45,874 bases of DNA from Chloroflexota bacterium. GTDB taxonomy: Bacteria > Chloroflexota > Anaerolineae > Aggregatilineales > Phototrophicaceae. The notes under the pieces were generated by a model, which did not search any database, was not told where the DNA came from, and saw only the letters and a program-made list of their open reading frames with translations. Positions 1 to 8,640 of the stretch are shown in pieces (positions within the stretch are counted from its first letter, which is position 1; every line of letters starts with the position of its first letter). Position numbers and translations under genes: made by a program. The stretch lies in NCBI GenBank assembly GCA_011523515.1, contig WTGO01000112.1, positions 1 to 45,874 on the forward strand. The letters are read 5' to 3'.

Positions 1-361
1 GGCCTATGACGCACACCTCATCCATTTCCTGTATCCATAAACTTAGACACTCCCCATCCATTGTGAAAATTGACACAATCTGAAACTTGCTGTAGAATGA
101 TCAAGCGTCCCAAAATATTTGTTCTAAAAACCGTAAGAATGGTTGTTCCATGGCGCGTGTGAAACGGGATTGGCAAGTCTCGCGCAGAAGGTGGAAGTGC
201 TGAAAATGGACGCTCGTTTACTTAATCGCTCTTGCTAGATGTTATGACTTAACGCCGTAGCATATATCGTAAACTTGTTGCCCATGCATGTACATGGAAC
301 TATGAGTTATTCGCCGCCCAGTTAGACTAAGGGCTGGCGACGTGACTTCTTGGACTAAATT
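1..361. other. Gene-free leader region at left edge
   Basis: No coding sequence of convincing length lies here, and the region looks more A+T-rich than the genes that follow. The only structured part is a promoter-like block near 60-98 (listed separately). A 21-codon frame opens at 97 but has no ribosome binding site. The rest shows nothing recognisable. Confidence 0.6.
60..98 (+). promoter_or_regulatory. Candidate sigma-70 promoter overlapped by an inverted repeat
   Basis: TTGACA at 70-75 and TAGAAT at 93-98 are 17 bp apart, which is near consensus. A perfect 6-bp inverted repeat, ATTGTG (60-65) and CACAAT (74-79) with an 8-bp spacer, overlaps the -35 box and could be an operator. The first plausible gene starts 264 bp downstream, so either the leader is long or the promoter serves something not recognised. 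Confidence 0.4.
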
Positions 362-2512
362 ATGGCTGCTTACTTGATCGTAGACGTCGACGACCTGCTC
401 AAATTCACCGCCGAACATGGAGTAGACCTGCAGGAACTGGCTGTCGCGCTGCGCGGCAATGCGGCGCTGGTGGCCGGCTTGTACGACACGTCCAACCTCA
501 AGGCTATCGCCATCGCCGATTGGCGCACTGAGCTAAATGGCGATTGGCGAGTCGAACCGGAAGCGATGTTCCGCAGCGTCGGCTACGAAATCTTCGACGC
601 GGATGACCGCACCTGTCTGCCCGAATGCCTGCTTGAGGGGCCCTTCCGCAATGATCCAGCGCCGATCAACGAGTTGATACTGGCGACTACCAGTCTGGAT
701 CTCTTGCCGCTTATCTCCAAAGTGAATTTGACGCCAAATTCGCGGATTCGCGTTTGGGGCGCCGACGAAAATATGTTGGCCGGCTCTGAGTATGAAGATC
801 TGGTAATTTATCAACTGCTCGACGGTTTGTACGGCATTCGGACCAAAAACGTCTGGGTCTACATCGACTTCGAGAACATATCCATTAGTCTGAACGAACA
901 GGGTTTCGTCGTAAATCTCGACCACTTGATTGAGCGCCTGGTGTCGCAAGCCAAAGCCCATGGCAAGCTGGTCAAAATGGCTGCCTACGCGCCCTGGGGG
1001 CAACGCGGCGCATTGCCGCCCCTGGTGGAATCGTCCGGCCGTGAAGTCGCGGGAGAGGCGCCGGCGAGATTGATGATGGCTAACATCGACCCGGTCTTTC
1101 ATTTGCCCGGCAAGCAGAGCGCGGACATTCGCATCGCCCGCGACGTGCTGACGGACGCGGGCCATCCCGAAGCCGGAGATGTCATCATCCTGGCCACTGG
1201 GGATCGCGATTTCAACGATGTCATTAATCCTCTATTGCAGCGGAACAAGACGGTCATCGTCTGGGGCGTGCGCGGCAGTACCGGAAGACTGCTGCAAAGC
1301 CATCCCTCGTTGCAGCTCGAGTATATTGACGACTTCACTGACTTGCAGACGCATCAGTCGTTGAGCGCGGTGGCGCCAAAGAACGACGCTGAGAGTTTTA
1401 TTCCGTCGCAGTGGTCCAGCGTCATCATTCAGTTCTACCGGCTGTCGGCCGCTTCCGAAAATGCGACAACAACGGTGGATGAATTGATCAGTCAGCTGAT
1501 CGACGCTCGCGACGTGGTTTCCGCCGAGCGCGGCGACGATCTCGTATCGCAGGCCATTTCACTAGGCATTCTGCAGCAGCAGAGCGCCGCCGGCGGCATC
1601 AGTCTCAACATGCAGCACCCGGTCGTGGAAAAGACGCTCTTGATTGTCAATCGCATGGTGCGCCGCGTCGCCAATACCTTGAGTTCACGCAATTGGGAGT
1701 ATGTCAATTATGGCTTTCTCCTTAAGGGTTTGGCCATGGAGCGGGACCTGGACCGCCCGGGCATGAATGAGAATGACCAGTGGCGCTCACATTGGATCGA
1801 CTGCCTGGTGCGAGAACGAATTCTGCAGCGAGACCTGGTGCCGCATCGCCACAATCCGGATGATCTGGTCCCGGTCATTCGCATTCCCGCAGCCGGTGAG
1901 CATCCGATTGTAGGCCAGACCGATCAGGAGCATGGCGATGTCGAAGCTGCGGCTCAGAATTGGAAGGGAGTGCCGCCGCACGGGCTAGCCGAAACAGATG
2001 ATGAAGTGGCTCGCATGGTGACGCGGATTGTGGTCAGCGTGCAGCAATTCACCAGTTTCCGTAATTTCGCCTGGTGCCCCTTGGGCAGCTTGCATCGGCG
2101 GCTGCGTGAATTCGACAGCGGCGTGACTTTCCAGCAAGCCGTAGAATATTTGCTGGTCAACAGCATGGTTACAGTGAATGAATATCCCAATCCGCGCAGC
2201 GATTACAACACCAAGGGCATTGAGCTGGATGAGAACAATCCCTATGTTGCGGTGGTGCTCGCCGAGCGCGATGAATTCGTGCACGTCTTGCTGCAGATGT
2301 ATCGCAATAATACGACTATCACGCAGGCCAACATCGAGCGGCATTTGCCCGACGGCTGGGATGTTCCGCTCTGGATTTCCACCATGCGCGTTGAAAATGT
2401 CTTGAATCCGCTGCCCGGCCGAACGGATCAGTATAGCCTGTTTCGCACGCACCATTCTGTCAAGCTGGTCGCCAACGACGATGTGGACGAAGTCGCCACC
2501 GCCGGCAATTAG
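362..2512 (+). CDS. Tandem NYN-domain (PIN-like nuclease) protein with winged-helix repeats
   Basis: This 716-residue protein belongs with LabA/DUF88-type NYN proteins, which are metal-dependent RNases of the PIN fold. Residues 163-325 form a clear NYN domain: YIDFEN (167-172), an Asp in SADIRIARD (255) and ATGDRDF (278-284) supply the expected acidic residues. Residues 1-140 look like a second, degenerate copy: VDVDDL (7-12) and ILATTSLDL (106-114) match the same strands, and each copy is followed by a strand ending in VWG (131-133 and 300-302). The GD.D motif is lost in the first copy. Residues about 345-710 appear to hold four divergent winged-helix-like repeats, probably for nucleic-acid binding. 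The start has only a weak ribosome binding site. rpsO and pnp follow on the same strand, which fits a role in RNA turnover. Substrate is unknown. The family call is secure; the repeat reading is my inference. Confidence 0.75.
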   Translation: MAAYLIVDVDDLLKFTAEHGVDLQELAVALRGNAALVAGLYDTSNLKAIAIADWRTELNGDWRVEPEAMFRSVGYEIFDADDRTCLPECLLEGPFRNDPAPINELILATTSLDLLPLISKVNLTPNSRIRVWGADENMLAGSEYEDLVIYQLLDGLYGIRTKNVWVYIDFENISISLNEQGFVVNLDHLIERLVSQAKAHGKLVKMAAYAPWGQRGALPPLVESSGREVAGEAPARLMMANIDPVFHLPGKQSADIRIARDVLTDAGHPEAGDVIILATGDRDFNDVINPLLQRNKTVIVWGVRGSTGRLLQSHPSLQLEYIDDFTDLQTHQSLSAVAPKNDAESFIPSQWSSVIIQFYRLSAASENATTTVDELISQLIDARDVVSAERGDDLVSQAISLGILQQQSAAGGISLNMQHPVVEKTLLIVNRMVRRVANTLSSRNWEYVNYGFLLKGLAMERDLDRPGMNENDQWRSHWIDCLVRERILQRDLVPHRHNPDDLVPVIRIPAAGEHPIVGQTDQEHGDVEAAAQNWKGVPPHGLAETDDEVARMVTRIVVSVQQFTSFRNFAWCPLGSLHRRLREFDSGVTFQQAVEYLLVNSMVTVNEYPNPRSDYNTKGIELDENNPYVAVVLAERDEFVHVLLQMYRNNTTITQANIERHLPDGWDVPLWISTMRVENVLNPLPGRTDQYSLFRTHHSVKLVANDDVDEVATAGN

Positions 2513-2539
2513 CTCGCCATTGTTCAGTGCATCTATCGC

Positions 2540-2548
2540 TGATACAAT
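2540..2548 (+). promoter_or_regulatory. Extended -10 promoter for rpsO
   Basis: TGATACAAT is an extended -10 element (TGnTACAAT). Only a poor -35 match (TTGTTC, 2520-2525) sits 17 bp upstream. It lies just after the NYN gene and about 70 bp before the rpsO start, giving a leader of roughly 60 nt. Confidence 0.4.
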
Positions 2549-2616
2549 CGCTCCGTTGTTTTGACCGACAGGCGCCCGATCCTGCCTGTCTGGTGGCTAG
2601 CGAAGGGACGGAATTC

Positions 2617-2886
2617 ATGCCATTGGATAAAGCAACGAAGAACCAGATCATCAAAGACTTTTCCCGTGAAGAGGGCGACACGGGCTCACCCGAGGTGCAG
2701 ATCGCGCTGCTGACCGCGCGCATCTCACAATTGACCGATCATCTCAAGATACATAATCACGACGAACACTCACGCCGCGGGCTGCTGAAGCTGGTGGGAC
2801 AGCGTCGCCGTCACTTGAGATATATTTCGCGCAAGAAGCCGGATGTCTATCGTGAATTGCTGCAACGCCTTGGCTTGCGCCGATAA
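2617..2886 (+). CDS. rpsO: 30S ribosomal protein S15
   Basis: An 89-residue protein of exactly the usual S15 length. It binds the central domain of 16S rRNA early in assembly of the small-subunit platform. The hallmark segments are visible: [15 protein letters not shown] near residue 22 and [20 protein letters not shown] in the middle. The frame is open further upstream to 2527, but the ATG at 2617 gives the family N-terminus ([11 protein letters not shown]) and has a purine-rich AAGGGA about 8 nt before it. The neighbour pnp is the classical partner of rpsO, and S15 often autoregulates through its leader; the 5' leader here is only about 60 nt and I see no obvious pseudoknot. Confidence 0.97.
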   Translation: MPLDKATKNQIIKDFSREEGDTGSPEVQIALLTARISQLTDHLKIHNHDEHSRRGLLKLVGQRRRHLRYISRKKPDVYRELLQRLGLRR

Positions 2887-3080
2887 CTTTGGACGCCCAG
2901 CCAAGCCCAGGCAATCCACTCGATGACAACAGCTGTCAGGGCGATTCTGGCTCCCCGTGGAATACCGCTTGGATTCAATCTACCGAAGAAGCATGATGCG
3001 TCAGCTGTGGTTAGCGCGCGCGGTTTGCGGCGCTCGTCTGCCTCGCGACGACAATGCATTTCAACAATATGGAGAATTCT

Positions 3081-5327
3081 ATGACACTCGACATACGTGA
3101 ATATCGCTGCCTGGTAGGCGGGAAAGAGGTCATCATCGAGACCGGCCGCCTGGCCCAGCAAGCCGGCGGCGCGGTAACCGTCCGCATGGGCGAATCCATG
3201 CTCTTCTGCTCGGCAACTATGGGCTCGCCCAGAGCTCACCTGGACTTCTTCCCGCTGAGCGTCGATTACGAAGAAAAGATGTACGCTGGCGGACGCGTGC
3301 CGGGCGGTTTCTTCCGACGGGAAGGGCGGCCATCCGAAGGCGCGATACTGACATCGCGCGTGATTGACCGCACCCTGCGCCCACTGTTTCCCAAGAACAT
3401 GCGCAATGATGTGCAAGTGATCCTGATTTCGCTGTCTCACGACAAGGAGCATCATGTCGACATGATGGGCATCATCGCCGCCAGCACGGCTCTGATGATC
3501 TCAGACATCCCCTGGGGCGGTCCGGTCGCAGGCGCGCGCGTCGGCTTGGTGGATGGCGAGCTTAAAGTGAACCCGACCTACACGGAGATGGAGACGAGCA
3601 CACTCGACTTGCGCGTTTCCGGCACTGCAGAAGCAATTAATATGGTCGAATGCAATGCCGATCAAGTAGACGAAGATATGATGCTCGAGGCGCTATTTAT
3701 GGCGCACGACGCCATACAAGACATAATAGCGCTGCAACTGCGCATTCGTGAAGAAATCGGCAAGGAGAAGCTGGAGCCGTCGGTGGACGAAATGGCTGAG
3801 TCATTGCTAGCCGATGTACGCGACAAGGTCGAAGCGCCGATCAGCGAGATCATGACGACGCGCAGTGACCGCAATGCCCGCCGCGAACCGCTCCAGCAAA
3901 TAAAAGACGCCCTGCTGGATGAGTACACGCAGAAGAACGAGGCGATTGATGAGCCCGATGAGCAATTCAACCTCAAGCACGTAAAACGCGCCTACGATCA
4001 GGTGATGAAAGATGTCGTGCGCGGACGTATCGTCAACGAGGGCATCCGGCCCGATGGCCGCGATTTCGCATCGATGCGTCCCCTGTCCGCCGAAGTGGGC
4101 TACGTGCCGCGCGTTCACGGCTCCGGCTTGTTCATGCGCGGCGAAACGCAAGTGCTGACGATTGCGACCCTGGGCACCCCGCGCGATGCGCAATTCATGG
4201 ACGGTCTAAGCCCGGAAGGCGATAAGCGCTACATTCATCACTACAACTTCCCGCCCTACAGTACGGGCGAGAGCTATCCCTTGCGTGGTCCCAAACGGCG
4301 TGAAATCGGCCACGGCGCCTTGGCCGAAAAGGCGCTGCTGGCGATGATGCCGACTGAAGAGGAATTTCCTTATGTCTTGCGGCTGGTCAGCGAAGTGATG
4401 AGCTCAAATGGCAGCACGTCCATGGCGAGCGTCTGCGGCAGTACGCTGGCGCTGCTTGATGCCGGCGTCCCGATCAAGAATCCGGTCGGCGGCATTGCCA
4501 TGGGACTGATCAAAGAAGGCGGCAAAGTCGCCGTTTTGACCGACATTCAGGGTATGGAAGATCACATCGGCGACATGGACTTCAAAGTAGCTGGCACGGT
4601 TGAGGGCATCACCGCCCTGCAGATGGACATCAAGATTGCCGGCGTCACCCGCGATATCATGCAGCAGGCCTTGGCGCAGGCGAAAGACGCCCGCATGCAG
4701 ATACTGGACGTGATGCGGGCAGCGATGCCAGCGCCACGCGCCACGCTCAGCGATTATGCGCCGCGGATGGAATCCTTCAGAATCGCTGTCGACAAGATTG
4801 GCGCGGTAATCGGGCCCGGCGGCAAAAACGTCCGCGGCCTGCAGGAAGATCATGGCGTCAAAGTCGATATCCAGGACGATGGGCTGATCTTCGTCGCCGG
4901 CGAGTCAGGCGCCGAAGTCGACAAGGTAATCGAAAAGATCCGCAATATGGTGGAAGATCCCGAACTCGGTCAGATTTATACCGGCAAAGTCACCCGCGTG
5001 GAAAACTACGGCGCCTTTGTCGAATTCCTGCCGGGCACCGAGGGCATGGTGCATGTCTCGCAGCTCGCTGACTATCACGTGAAAAGCGTTGAAGACGAGG
5101 TCAGCGTCGGCGACGAGATTATGGTCATGGTCATCAATGTGGATAATACCGGGCGCGTCCGCTTGAGCCGACAGGCCGTCCTTGAAGGCTGGGACGTTGA
5201 GGAGGCCAAGCGCCGCGATGCCGCTGGCAGCCGCCGGGGCGGAGGCGATCGCCGCGGACCGCGCCGCGATGGCAATCGCCGAGGCGGAGATCGCCGCGGC
5301 GGCGGCAACCGCGATCGGCGCAATTAA
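3081..5327 (+). CDS. pnp: Polyribonucleotide nucleotidyltransferase (PNPase)
   Basis: A 748-residue phosphorolytic 3'-5' exoribonuclease that forms a trimer and degrades mRNA, releasing nucleoside diphosphates. Domains in order: first RNase PH core (about 1-145), helical linker, second RNase PH core (about 320-540), KH domain with [13 protein letters not shown] near residue 572, and an S1 domain beginning [20 protein letters not shown] near 629. The tail from about residue 712 is a low-complexity Arg/Gly stretch (repeated RRGG/DRRG), longer and more RGG-like than in most PNPases; it probably binds RNA. The frame opens at 3054, but the ATG at 3081 has GGAG at 3071-3074 and gives [10 protein letters not shown], so I prefer it. 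The gap to rpsO is 194 bp. Confidence 0.97.
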   Translation: MTLDIREYRCLVGGKEVIIETGRLAQQAGGAVTVRMGESMLFCSATMGSPRAHLDFFPLSVDYEEKMYAGGRVPGGFFRREGRPSEGAILTSRVIDRTLRPLFPKNMRNDVQVILISLSHDKEHHVDMMGIIAASTALMISDIPWGGPVAGARVGLVDGELKVNPTYTEMETSTLDLRVSGTAEAINMVECNADQVDEDMMLEALFMAHDAIQDIIALQLRIREEIGKEKLEPSVDEMAESLLADVRDKVEAPISEIMTTRSDRNARREPLQQIKDALLDEYTQKNEAIDEPDEQFNLKHVKRAYDQVMKDVVRGRIVNEGIRPDGRDFASMRPLSAEVGYVPRVHGSGLFMRGETQVLTIATLGTPRDAQFMDGLSPEGDKRYIHHYNFPPYSTGESYPLRGPKRREIGHGALAEKALLAMMPTEEEFPYVLRLVSEVMSSNGSTSMASVCGSTLALLDAGVPIKNPVGGIAMGLIKEGGKVAVLTDIQGMEDHIGDMDFKVAGTVEGITALQMDIKIAGVTRDIMQQALAQAKDARMQILDVMRAAMPAPRATLSDYAPRMESFRIAVDKIGAVIGPGGKNVRGLQEDHGVKVDIQDDGLIFVAGESGAEVDKVIEKIRNMVEDPELGQIYTGKVTRVENYGAFVEFLPGTEGMVHVSQLADYHVKSVEDEVSVGDEIMVMVINVDNTGRVRLSRQAVLEGWDVEEAKRRDAAGSRRGGGDRRGPRRDGNRRGGDRRGGGNRDRRN

Positions 5328-5379
5328 GTGACACCAAGTGAATGGTGAGAATTTAGCAGAACACTACATTCACATTCGC

Positions 5380-5442
5380 GAGTCACCCTTCCCCGATGAT
5401 TCGGGGAAGGGTCGGGGATGGGGTAGAAAAGCGGCGATTCCG
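5380..5442 (+). repeat. Hairpin/G-quadruplex intergenic repeat, copy 1
   Basis: Downstream of pnp. A perfect 12-bp stem (5385-5396 with 5401-5412, loop TGAT) is followed by more G runs. The runs GGGG (5403), GGG (5409), GGGG (5414) and GGGG (5420) are separated by two bases each, giving a textbook G-quadruplex motif. The block starts with GAGTCACCC, then continues with GGGGTAGAAA and a diverged GCG.C.AT.CCG. The same layout occurs at 26387-26448. Confidence 0.75.
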
Positions 5443-5495
5443 TGATTCTAATCAATTTCTTGCAACTACTTAGGATGGTCGCCAGAATGCATACC

Positions 5496-5528
5496 AACGT
5501 GTCGTGTTGTATCCACGACGCGTTTTTT
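5496..5528 (+). terminator. Intrinsic terminator or attenuator before the 58-residue gene
   Basis: An 11-bp stem (5496-5506 with 5514-5524, one G-T wobble, 7-nt loop) is followed by a run of six T at 5523-5528. It ends only 36 nt before the ATG at 5565, leaving little room for a separate promoter. It may therefore act as an attenuator as well as ending the pnp transcript. Confidence 0.7.
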
Positions 5529-5564
5529 GCATATCGCAACTGTGAGTCACGAGGAGCTTGAAGC

Positions 5565-5741
5565 ATGTCCGACAGCGGCGACGCCCTTGCGGAGACCGAC
5601 AATTATATGGTCTGGGAAGTACGCGAGCCCGATGGCGAAGTCACATACCATGTCGAATTGGGCGCGGTGACATTGCACTTCTTCCGCGAAGAGTGGGACG
5701 AATTCCTGCAGCTCATCAAGGTAGCGTCGAGCAACAGCTGA
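5565..5741 (+). CDS. Short acidic protein of unknown function (58 residues)
   Basis: I do not recognise this family. The protein (MSDSGDALAETDNYMVWEVR...) is acidic and ends in the hydrophobic/acidic segment TLHFFREEWDEFLQLIK. It has no signal peptide or membrane helix. Support for a real gene: GAGGAG at 5551-5556, 8 nt before the ATG; high third-position G+C throughout; and a TGATG overlap in which its stop (5739-5741) shares its last base with the start of the next gene. A longer frame in another phase that runs over it from 5558 is a shadow. Tight coupling suggests that it acts with the following methyltransferase-like protein, perhaps as a small partner subunit. That is inference. Confidence 0.65.
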   Translation: MSDSGDALAETDNYMVWEVREPDGEVTYHVELGAVTLHFFREEWDEFLQLIKVASSNS

Positions 5742-6568
5742 TGGATGCGCGGCGCGTACAACGCCATTTTGTCGCCGTTATGGCGAAGCATCTGCCGCCT
5801 AGCGCCTCAACCTTGCGCCTGCTGGATCTCGATGGGAGATCAGGCGGCATCATGTCGTCCTGGCGCACCGATCTTGACATCACGCATGCATTGCCCTCAG
5901 GCCTCGGCAACGCCGGATTCGATTTTGATGCATTCGACGCGGTGGTCGCCTATGATATCAGCGCGGACGGCGCCCTGCTCAGCGAGTCCTTGAAACTGCT
6001 GCGCCCCGGCGGCAGACTGATCATGCTGCAGTCACGCGGGAAGGTCAGCCCATGTCAGGCGCGAATGCTCCGCGAATACGGCTACACGCGACTCTTGGTT
6101 GAGCCGGCGCTGGACGACCTGGGTGTTTTGCTGCGCGGCGAAAAGCCACATCAGACGGCCGACACGACCCAGCGCGTTCGTGTGGTTGCGCAGACCGATG
6201 GCGACCTGCTGGACCTGAAACAGTACGCCGGGCGCTACCTGCACCTTTTAATTCAGCGGCGACCAAACAAGCCAGTATGGAAGCTGAGCCCTGGCGAGAC
6301 GATCTCCTGGCATGCCATGGCCGTTGAGCAGGGCGCGCGGCAAATCATGCTGGCCTTCAGCAGCTTGCCCAAAGCGGTTGGCTTTATGCAGCCGGCGGTC
6401 CTGAAAGGACTGATACGCGATGTCAACAAGGTGGGCAAGTTCAGCCGCGGCAAGGCTCAAGCCTGGACTTGGGATGTGATACTGAATCCGACTTTGGACT
6501 CAATTCGGGGAAAGCCGCTGACCACGGTCCAAGTCGACCCCGACAGTGCCGAAGCGCCGGATGAGTAG
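5741..6568 (+). CDS. Divergent SAM-methyltransferase-like protein
   Basis: A 275-residue protein whose first 140 residues look like a class I methyltransferase Rossmann fold. LRLLDLDGRSGG sits where motif I (usually LDLGCGTG) belongs, FDAVVAYDI fits motif IV and LLRPGGRLIML fits motif V/VI. Motif I has lost the GxGxG pattern, so SAM binding may be weak or absent. Residues from about 160 to the end (beginning LKQYAGRYLHLLIQRRP) form a second domain I do not recognise. The start at 5741 overlaps the stop of the 58-residue gene, and the frame's earlier opening at 5558 is ignored because that stretch is coding in another phase. A second methyltransferase starts 8 nt after its stop, so the three genes are probably one operon. 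Substrate unknown. Confidence 0.6.
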   Translation: MDARRVQRHFVAVMAKHLPPSASTLRLLDLDGRSGGIMSSWRTDLDITHALPSGLGNAGFDFDAFDAVVAYDISADGALLSESLKLLRPGGRLIMLQSRGKVSPCQARMLREYGYTRLLVEPALDDLGVLLRGEKPHQTADTTQRVRVVAQTDGDLLDLKQYAGRYLHLLIQRRPNKPVWKLSPGETISWHAMAVEQGARQIMLAFSSLPKAVGFMQPAVLKGLIRDVNKVGKFSRGKAQAWTWDVILNPTLDSIRGKPLTTVQVDPDSAEAPDE

Positions 6569-6576
6569 CGGCTGCC

Positions 6577-7746
6577 ATGGCGCTGCGCCTGGACGACATC
6601 GCCTTTCTGCGCAGCGAACGCGGCAATCAGTTCTTGATAGCTTACGCCGACTGTGATACCTCCGAAAGCAATACACTCCCTCTGCTAAGCGAACTGCGCA
6701 AGTCACTCTCGCCGGCTGAGGCCTCCGCTGTACTGACGACATTGCGACTGCGCAAAAAAGCGGAGACGAAGTTTCCGCGATTCGCAGGGGGCATGTTGTT
6801 CACAGCAGACGGCTTGCAGCAAGCCAGCCATCCCCTGGTTCGCCGCTACCGCGCCGCACTGATCGCGTCGCGCGATGTACTCGATGTGTGCTGCGGTATC
6901 GGCGGCGACAGCCTGGCCTTCGCGGCGGCGGGCAAACAGGTGCTTGGGCTGGACATTGATCCTGTTCGCATTGCCATCGCGCGGCACAACGCTGCGGCGA
7001 CGGGGCTTGGGGCGGCGTTCCAGGTCACCGACGCGACGCGCGCGATTCCGGGCGGATTTAGCAGCATCTTTTTTGATCCGGGGCGCCGCGATGGGCAGGG
7101 TAGACGCATCCGCCATGTCGAGCAGTATCTGCCGCCGCTTTCACTGCTGCGCTCGTGGCAGGCGGACGATATCATCGTCAAGCTCTCGCCCGCGGTTGAT
7201 CTGCGCCAGCTGGAGGCCTATGGCGGACAGGTGGAATTCATCTCGGCAATGGGACAGATGACTGAAGCGCTGCTTTGGCAGAATCGGCCATCTTCATGGC
7301 CCAGCGCGACGCTGCTGTCTGACGATGGCGCCTACCACCTGAAGTCTGAATGTCGCACTCGGGTCGCAGTCGCGGCGCCAAAGGCCTGGCTGTTTGAACC
7401 TGACCCGGCCGTCCTGCGGGCTGGGCTGGTGCAAGATCTGGCGCGGCAGTTGAAAGCCGCCATGATCGATGAGACCATCGCCTATCTGACCATGGATGCG
7501 CGCGTGGAGACGCCCTGGGGTCGCTACTGGCGCATTCTCGATTGGATGCCCTTCCAGTTGAAGCGACTTCGGACATATCTTGTCGAACGCGGCGTTGGGA
7601 GCGTCACCGTGAAGAAGCGCGGCTTCGCCATGTCGCCGGAAGCGTTGACCGCGCGTCTGCGACTGCGGGATGATGATGAGGCGCGTGTGCTGGTCATGAC
7701 GCGCCACCGGGGCAAGCCGATCGCCGTCATCTGCGCGCCCTACTGA
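6577..7746 (+). CDS. Class I SAM-dependent methyltransferase with THUMP-like C-terminal domain
   Basis: A 389-residue protein. Motif I is DVCCGIGGDSLAFA near residue 103, typical of RNA guanine-N2 methyltransferases of the TGS1-like clade. Motif II is GLDIDP and motif IV is FFDPGRRDG near residue 167, the expected catalytic-loop region. The C-terminal 90 residues (FQLKRLRTYLVERGVGSVTVKKRG...) match the THUMP-like domain that accompanies this family and probably helps bind RNA. Bacterial members are poorly characterised; methylation of tRNA or rRNA is likely but not shown. It follows the upstream methyltransferase-like gene by 8 nt and ends just before a new promoter. Confidence 0.8.
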   Translation: MALRLDDIAFLRSERGNQFLIAYADCDTSESNTLPLLSELRKSLSPAEASAVLTTLRLRKKAETKFPRFAGGMLFTADGLQQASHPLVRRYRAALIASRDVLDVCCGIGGDSLAFAAAGKQVLGLDIDPVRIAIARHNAAATGLGAAFQVTDATRAIPGGFSSIFFDPGRRDGQGRRIRHVEQYLPPLSLLRSWQADDIIVKLSPAVDLRQLEAYGGQVEFISAMGQMTEALLWQNRPSSWPSATLLSDDGAYHLKSECRTRVAVAAPKAWLFEPDPAVLRAGLVQDLARQLKAAMIDETIAYLTMDARVETPWGRYWRILDWMPFQLKRLRTYLVERGVGSVTVKKRGFAMSPEALTARLRLRDDDEARVLVMTRHRGKPIAVICAPY

Positions 7747-7747
7747 T

Positions 7748-7776
7748 TTGGGTAAAGTGAACAAATCCTCTATAAT
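7748..7776 (+). promoter_or_regulatory. Promoter of the phosphoribosyltransferase gene
   Basis: A perfect TATAAT at 7771-7776 has TTGGGT 17 bp upstream (7748-7753). Transcription would start near 7783, about 38 nt before the gene. Confidence 0.6.
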
Positions 7777-7820
7777 CGCAGAAACACCTTATTCGCTCTT
7801 GCTTGGCTAGGACTCGCATA

Positions 7821-8351
7821 ATGCTGATGCGTCCGGACGAACCGCGCCAGCCCCGTCTGGTTTCGTGGGATGAGGTCGATCAGCTCATCGACGGCTTGAT
7901 ACCGCGCATCCAGCACCTGGGCCCTTTCGGCGCCATGGTCATGATCACTCGAGGCGGCGTTATTCCCGGCGGATTGCTTGCGGAAGCGCTGAGCATTCAG
8001 CACCTGCTGACGGCTTCGGTGGACTTTGTGGCAACGCGCCAGGCTGGCATGATGGCCTGGCCGACATTCCTGCAATTTCCCGATCCTGACTTGCTGCGCG
8101 GGCGCCGCGCCTTGATCGTCGACGATGTTTGGGGCAGCGGGCGCACCAGCATTGCCGTACGTGAACGCGTAAATTCAGCGGGCGGCATTCCTTTTAATTG
8201 TGTGCTGCACTTCAATCCCTATCGCACCATGTTTTCTAATATAAAGCCGGACTTGTATGGCGACGTTACCGACACCTATGTCGTATACCCATGGGAGATT
8301 GACCGCGGAATGTTGGGCCGAACCTTCGATGACGCGCAGCCGGAAATCTAG
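7821..8351 (+). CDS. Phosphoribosyltransferase family protein (xanthine/hypoxanthine type)
   Basis: A 176-residue type I phosphoribosyltransferase. The PRPP-binding loop ALIVDDVWGSGRTS lies near residue 98, and the early segment MVMITRGGVIPGGLLAE is the usual PPi-loop region. Length and layout resemble the short xanthine/hypoxanthine phosphoribosyltransferases found in archaea and some bacteria, which attach PRPP to purine bases in salvage. The hood region is too divergent to name the base. I chose ATG 7821 because AGGA lies 8 nt upstream (7809-7812); a TTG at 7803 in the same frame is less likely. It has its own promoter and stands alone between the methyltransferases and the first S1 gene. 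Confidence 0.75.
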   Translation: MLMRPDEPRQPRLVSWDEVDQLIDGLIPRIQHLGPFGAMVMITRGGVIPGGLLAEALSIQHLLTASVDFVATRQAGMMAWPTFLQFPDPDLLRGRRALIVDDVWGSGRTSIAVRERVNSAGGIPFNCVLHFNPYRTMFSNIKPDLYGDVTDTYVVYPWEIDRGMLGRTFDDAQPEI

Positions 8352-8380
8352 CACAATGACGTGATTGAGATTTTGACCGC

Positions 8381-8409
8381 GTGGCAATCTTCTTACTTTG
8401 CGCTATAAT
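8381..8409 (+). promoter_or_regulatory. Promoter of the first S1-repeat gene
   Basis: TATAAT (8404-8409) has GTGGCA 17 bp upstream (8381-8386). The 13-bp string TTTGCGCTATAAT (8397-8409) is identical to the one in front of infA (11850-11862). The leader is long, about 225 nt. Confidence 0.55.
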
Positions 8410-8610
8410 GCGTTTTCCGACGGATACCAGACGTATTAGTCCGCTGGTGATTGACCGTGCAGCATCGTGTAGGCTAATCACGCGACGCAATGAAGTTGTA
8501 AGCAGAATCCAATACAGATGCGGTTGAGATCGGTTTGGCGTCGGTTCCGCCAGGAAACATTGTAGCAGAGAGCGCTCGCGGCAACGCACTTGCTGGCGGC
8601 GCGATGATAA

Positions 8611-8627
8611 CCTGCTTAAGCAGGAGG
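8611..8627 (+). promoter_or_regulatory. Perfect palindrome overlapping the Shine-Dalgarno of the first S1 gene
   Basis: CCTGCTTAAGCAGG (8611-8624) is a 14-bp perfect palindrome. As RNA it would form a 5-bp stem with a TTAA loop that buries the first three bases (8622-8624) of the AGGAGG at 8622-8627. It could control translation of the S1 gene. The spacing from AGGAGG to the ATG is 13 nt, longer than usual. Confidence 0.45.
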
Positions 8628-8640
8628 CAATCAAAATCTT

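Noticed and set aside
5558..5740. In-frame upstream extension of the methyltransferase-like gene
   Set aside because: The stretch is coding in another frame (58-residue gene with a good ribosome binding site), and the extension's Arg-rich sequence looks like a shadow.
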